Assembly (NCBI GenBank): GCA_913060815.1
Contig: CAJXSZ010000008.1
Location: forward strand, 1-64,000
Direction of reading: 5' to 3'
DNA: 64,000 nucleotides
Origin: an uncultured Sulfitobacter sp.
GTDB taxonomy: Bacteria; Pseudomonadota; Alphaproteobacteria; Rhodobacterales; Rhodobacteraceae
Shown here: piece by piece, positions 63,932 to 64,000 of the stretch
Numbering within the stretch: position 1 is the stretch's first letter
Layout: each line of letters opens with the position of its first letter
The notes under the pieces: generated by a model
Databases searched by the model: none
What the model was told of the DNA's origin: nothing
The model's input: the letters and a program-made list of their open reading frames with translations, nothing else
Made by a program: the position numbers and the translations under genes

Positions 63932-64000
63932 ATGCGCCGGGCTCTTTTCGCGCTTTCTTTTACGCTGCTTTCGGCTCCCGCCGTCCAAGCCCAGCCGATC
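63932..64000 (+). CDS. Secreted protein, N-terminal fragment
   Basis: An AGGAG site precedes the ATG at 63932. The 23 visible residues form a signal peptide: MRRALFALSFTLLSA then a PAVQA cleavage motif and QPI. The gene continues beyond the window, so the product cannot be named. It is 54 bp after the DUF2235 stop on the same strand. Confidence 0.7.
   Translation, partial: MRRALFALSFTLLSAPAVQAQPI

Overview
The window reads as a chromosomal contig end from a marine Roseobacter-type alphaproteobacterium (Rhodobacteraceae). The reasons are high G+C, tightly packed operons with 1-8 bp overlaps, and gene families typical of that group: a C-P lyase operon, TRAP-free ABC sugar uptake, a DmdA-like GcvT protein, PopZ/DUF2497 beside pcm and tolC, and several short Rhodobacteraceae-specific proteins. 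The assignment is inference from protein families, not from a marker gene. The first 47 bases are not genomic: they are a residual Illumina Nextera adapter with its index.

Layout. 48-507: 3' end of ptsP. 618-8121: glucose-type ABC transporter with glucokinase, divergent from an OmpR-type two-component system, with two pairs of 10-bp-phased repeats between them. 8463-34475: a phosphorus-scavenging island of about 26 kb, comprising phnM, an antisense DUF1045 gene, phnNLKJIHG, the repressor phnF, a periplasmic glycerophosphodiesterase, an arsenate cassette (arsR-arsC fusion, GAPDH, arsJ), an acyltransferase, a phosphonate-locus hexapeptide transferase, phnE2-E1-D-C, then phoR-pstSCAB-phoU-phoB and a small secreted protein. 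34472-42375: aldo/keto reductase, asparaginase-domain protein, DmdA-like protein, GMC oxidoreductase and a partial protocatechuate pathway (pobA, pcaHG). 42376-43338: gene-poor stretch with a frameshifted remnant, ending at tRNA-Cys. 43506-64000: housekeeping (pcm, tolC, popZ-like, cobQ, efp, ygfZ, MsbA-like ABC, aminotransferases, valS), an orphan form II CoxL-like gene, a DUF2235 protein and the start of a secreted protein.

How it works together. The island couples sensing (PhoR/PhoB/PhoU/Pst), orthophosphate uptake, phosphonate uptake and cleavage, and release of phosphate from glycerophosphodiesters. I find 11-bp-period PHO-box-like repeats before pstS, phnC, phnG, the glycerophosphodiesterase, the acyltransferase, the small secreted protein, and more weakly arsR-arsC. 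This suggests one PhoB regulon that also includes membrane-lipid acylation and removal of arsenate, the toxic analogue that phosphate transporters admit. The acyltransferase and the small secreted protein are the best candidates for undescribed members.

No CRISPR array, rRNA, intact insertion sequence or prophage was seen.
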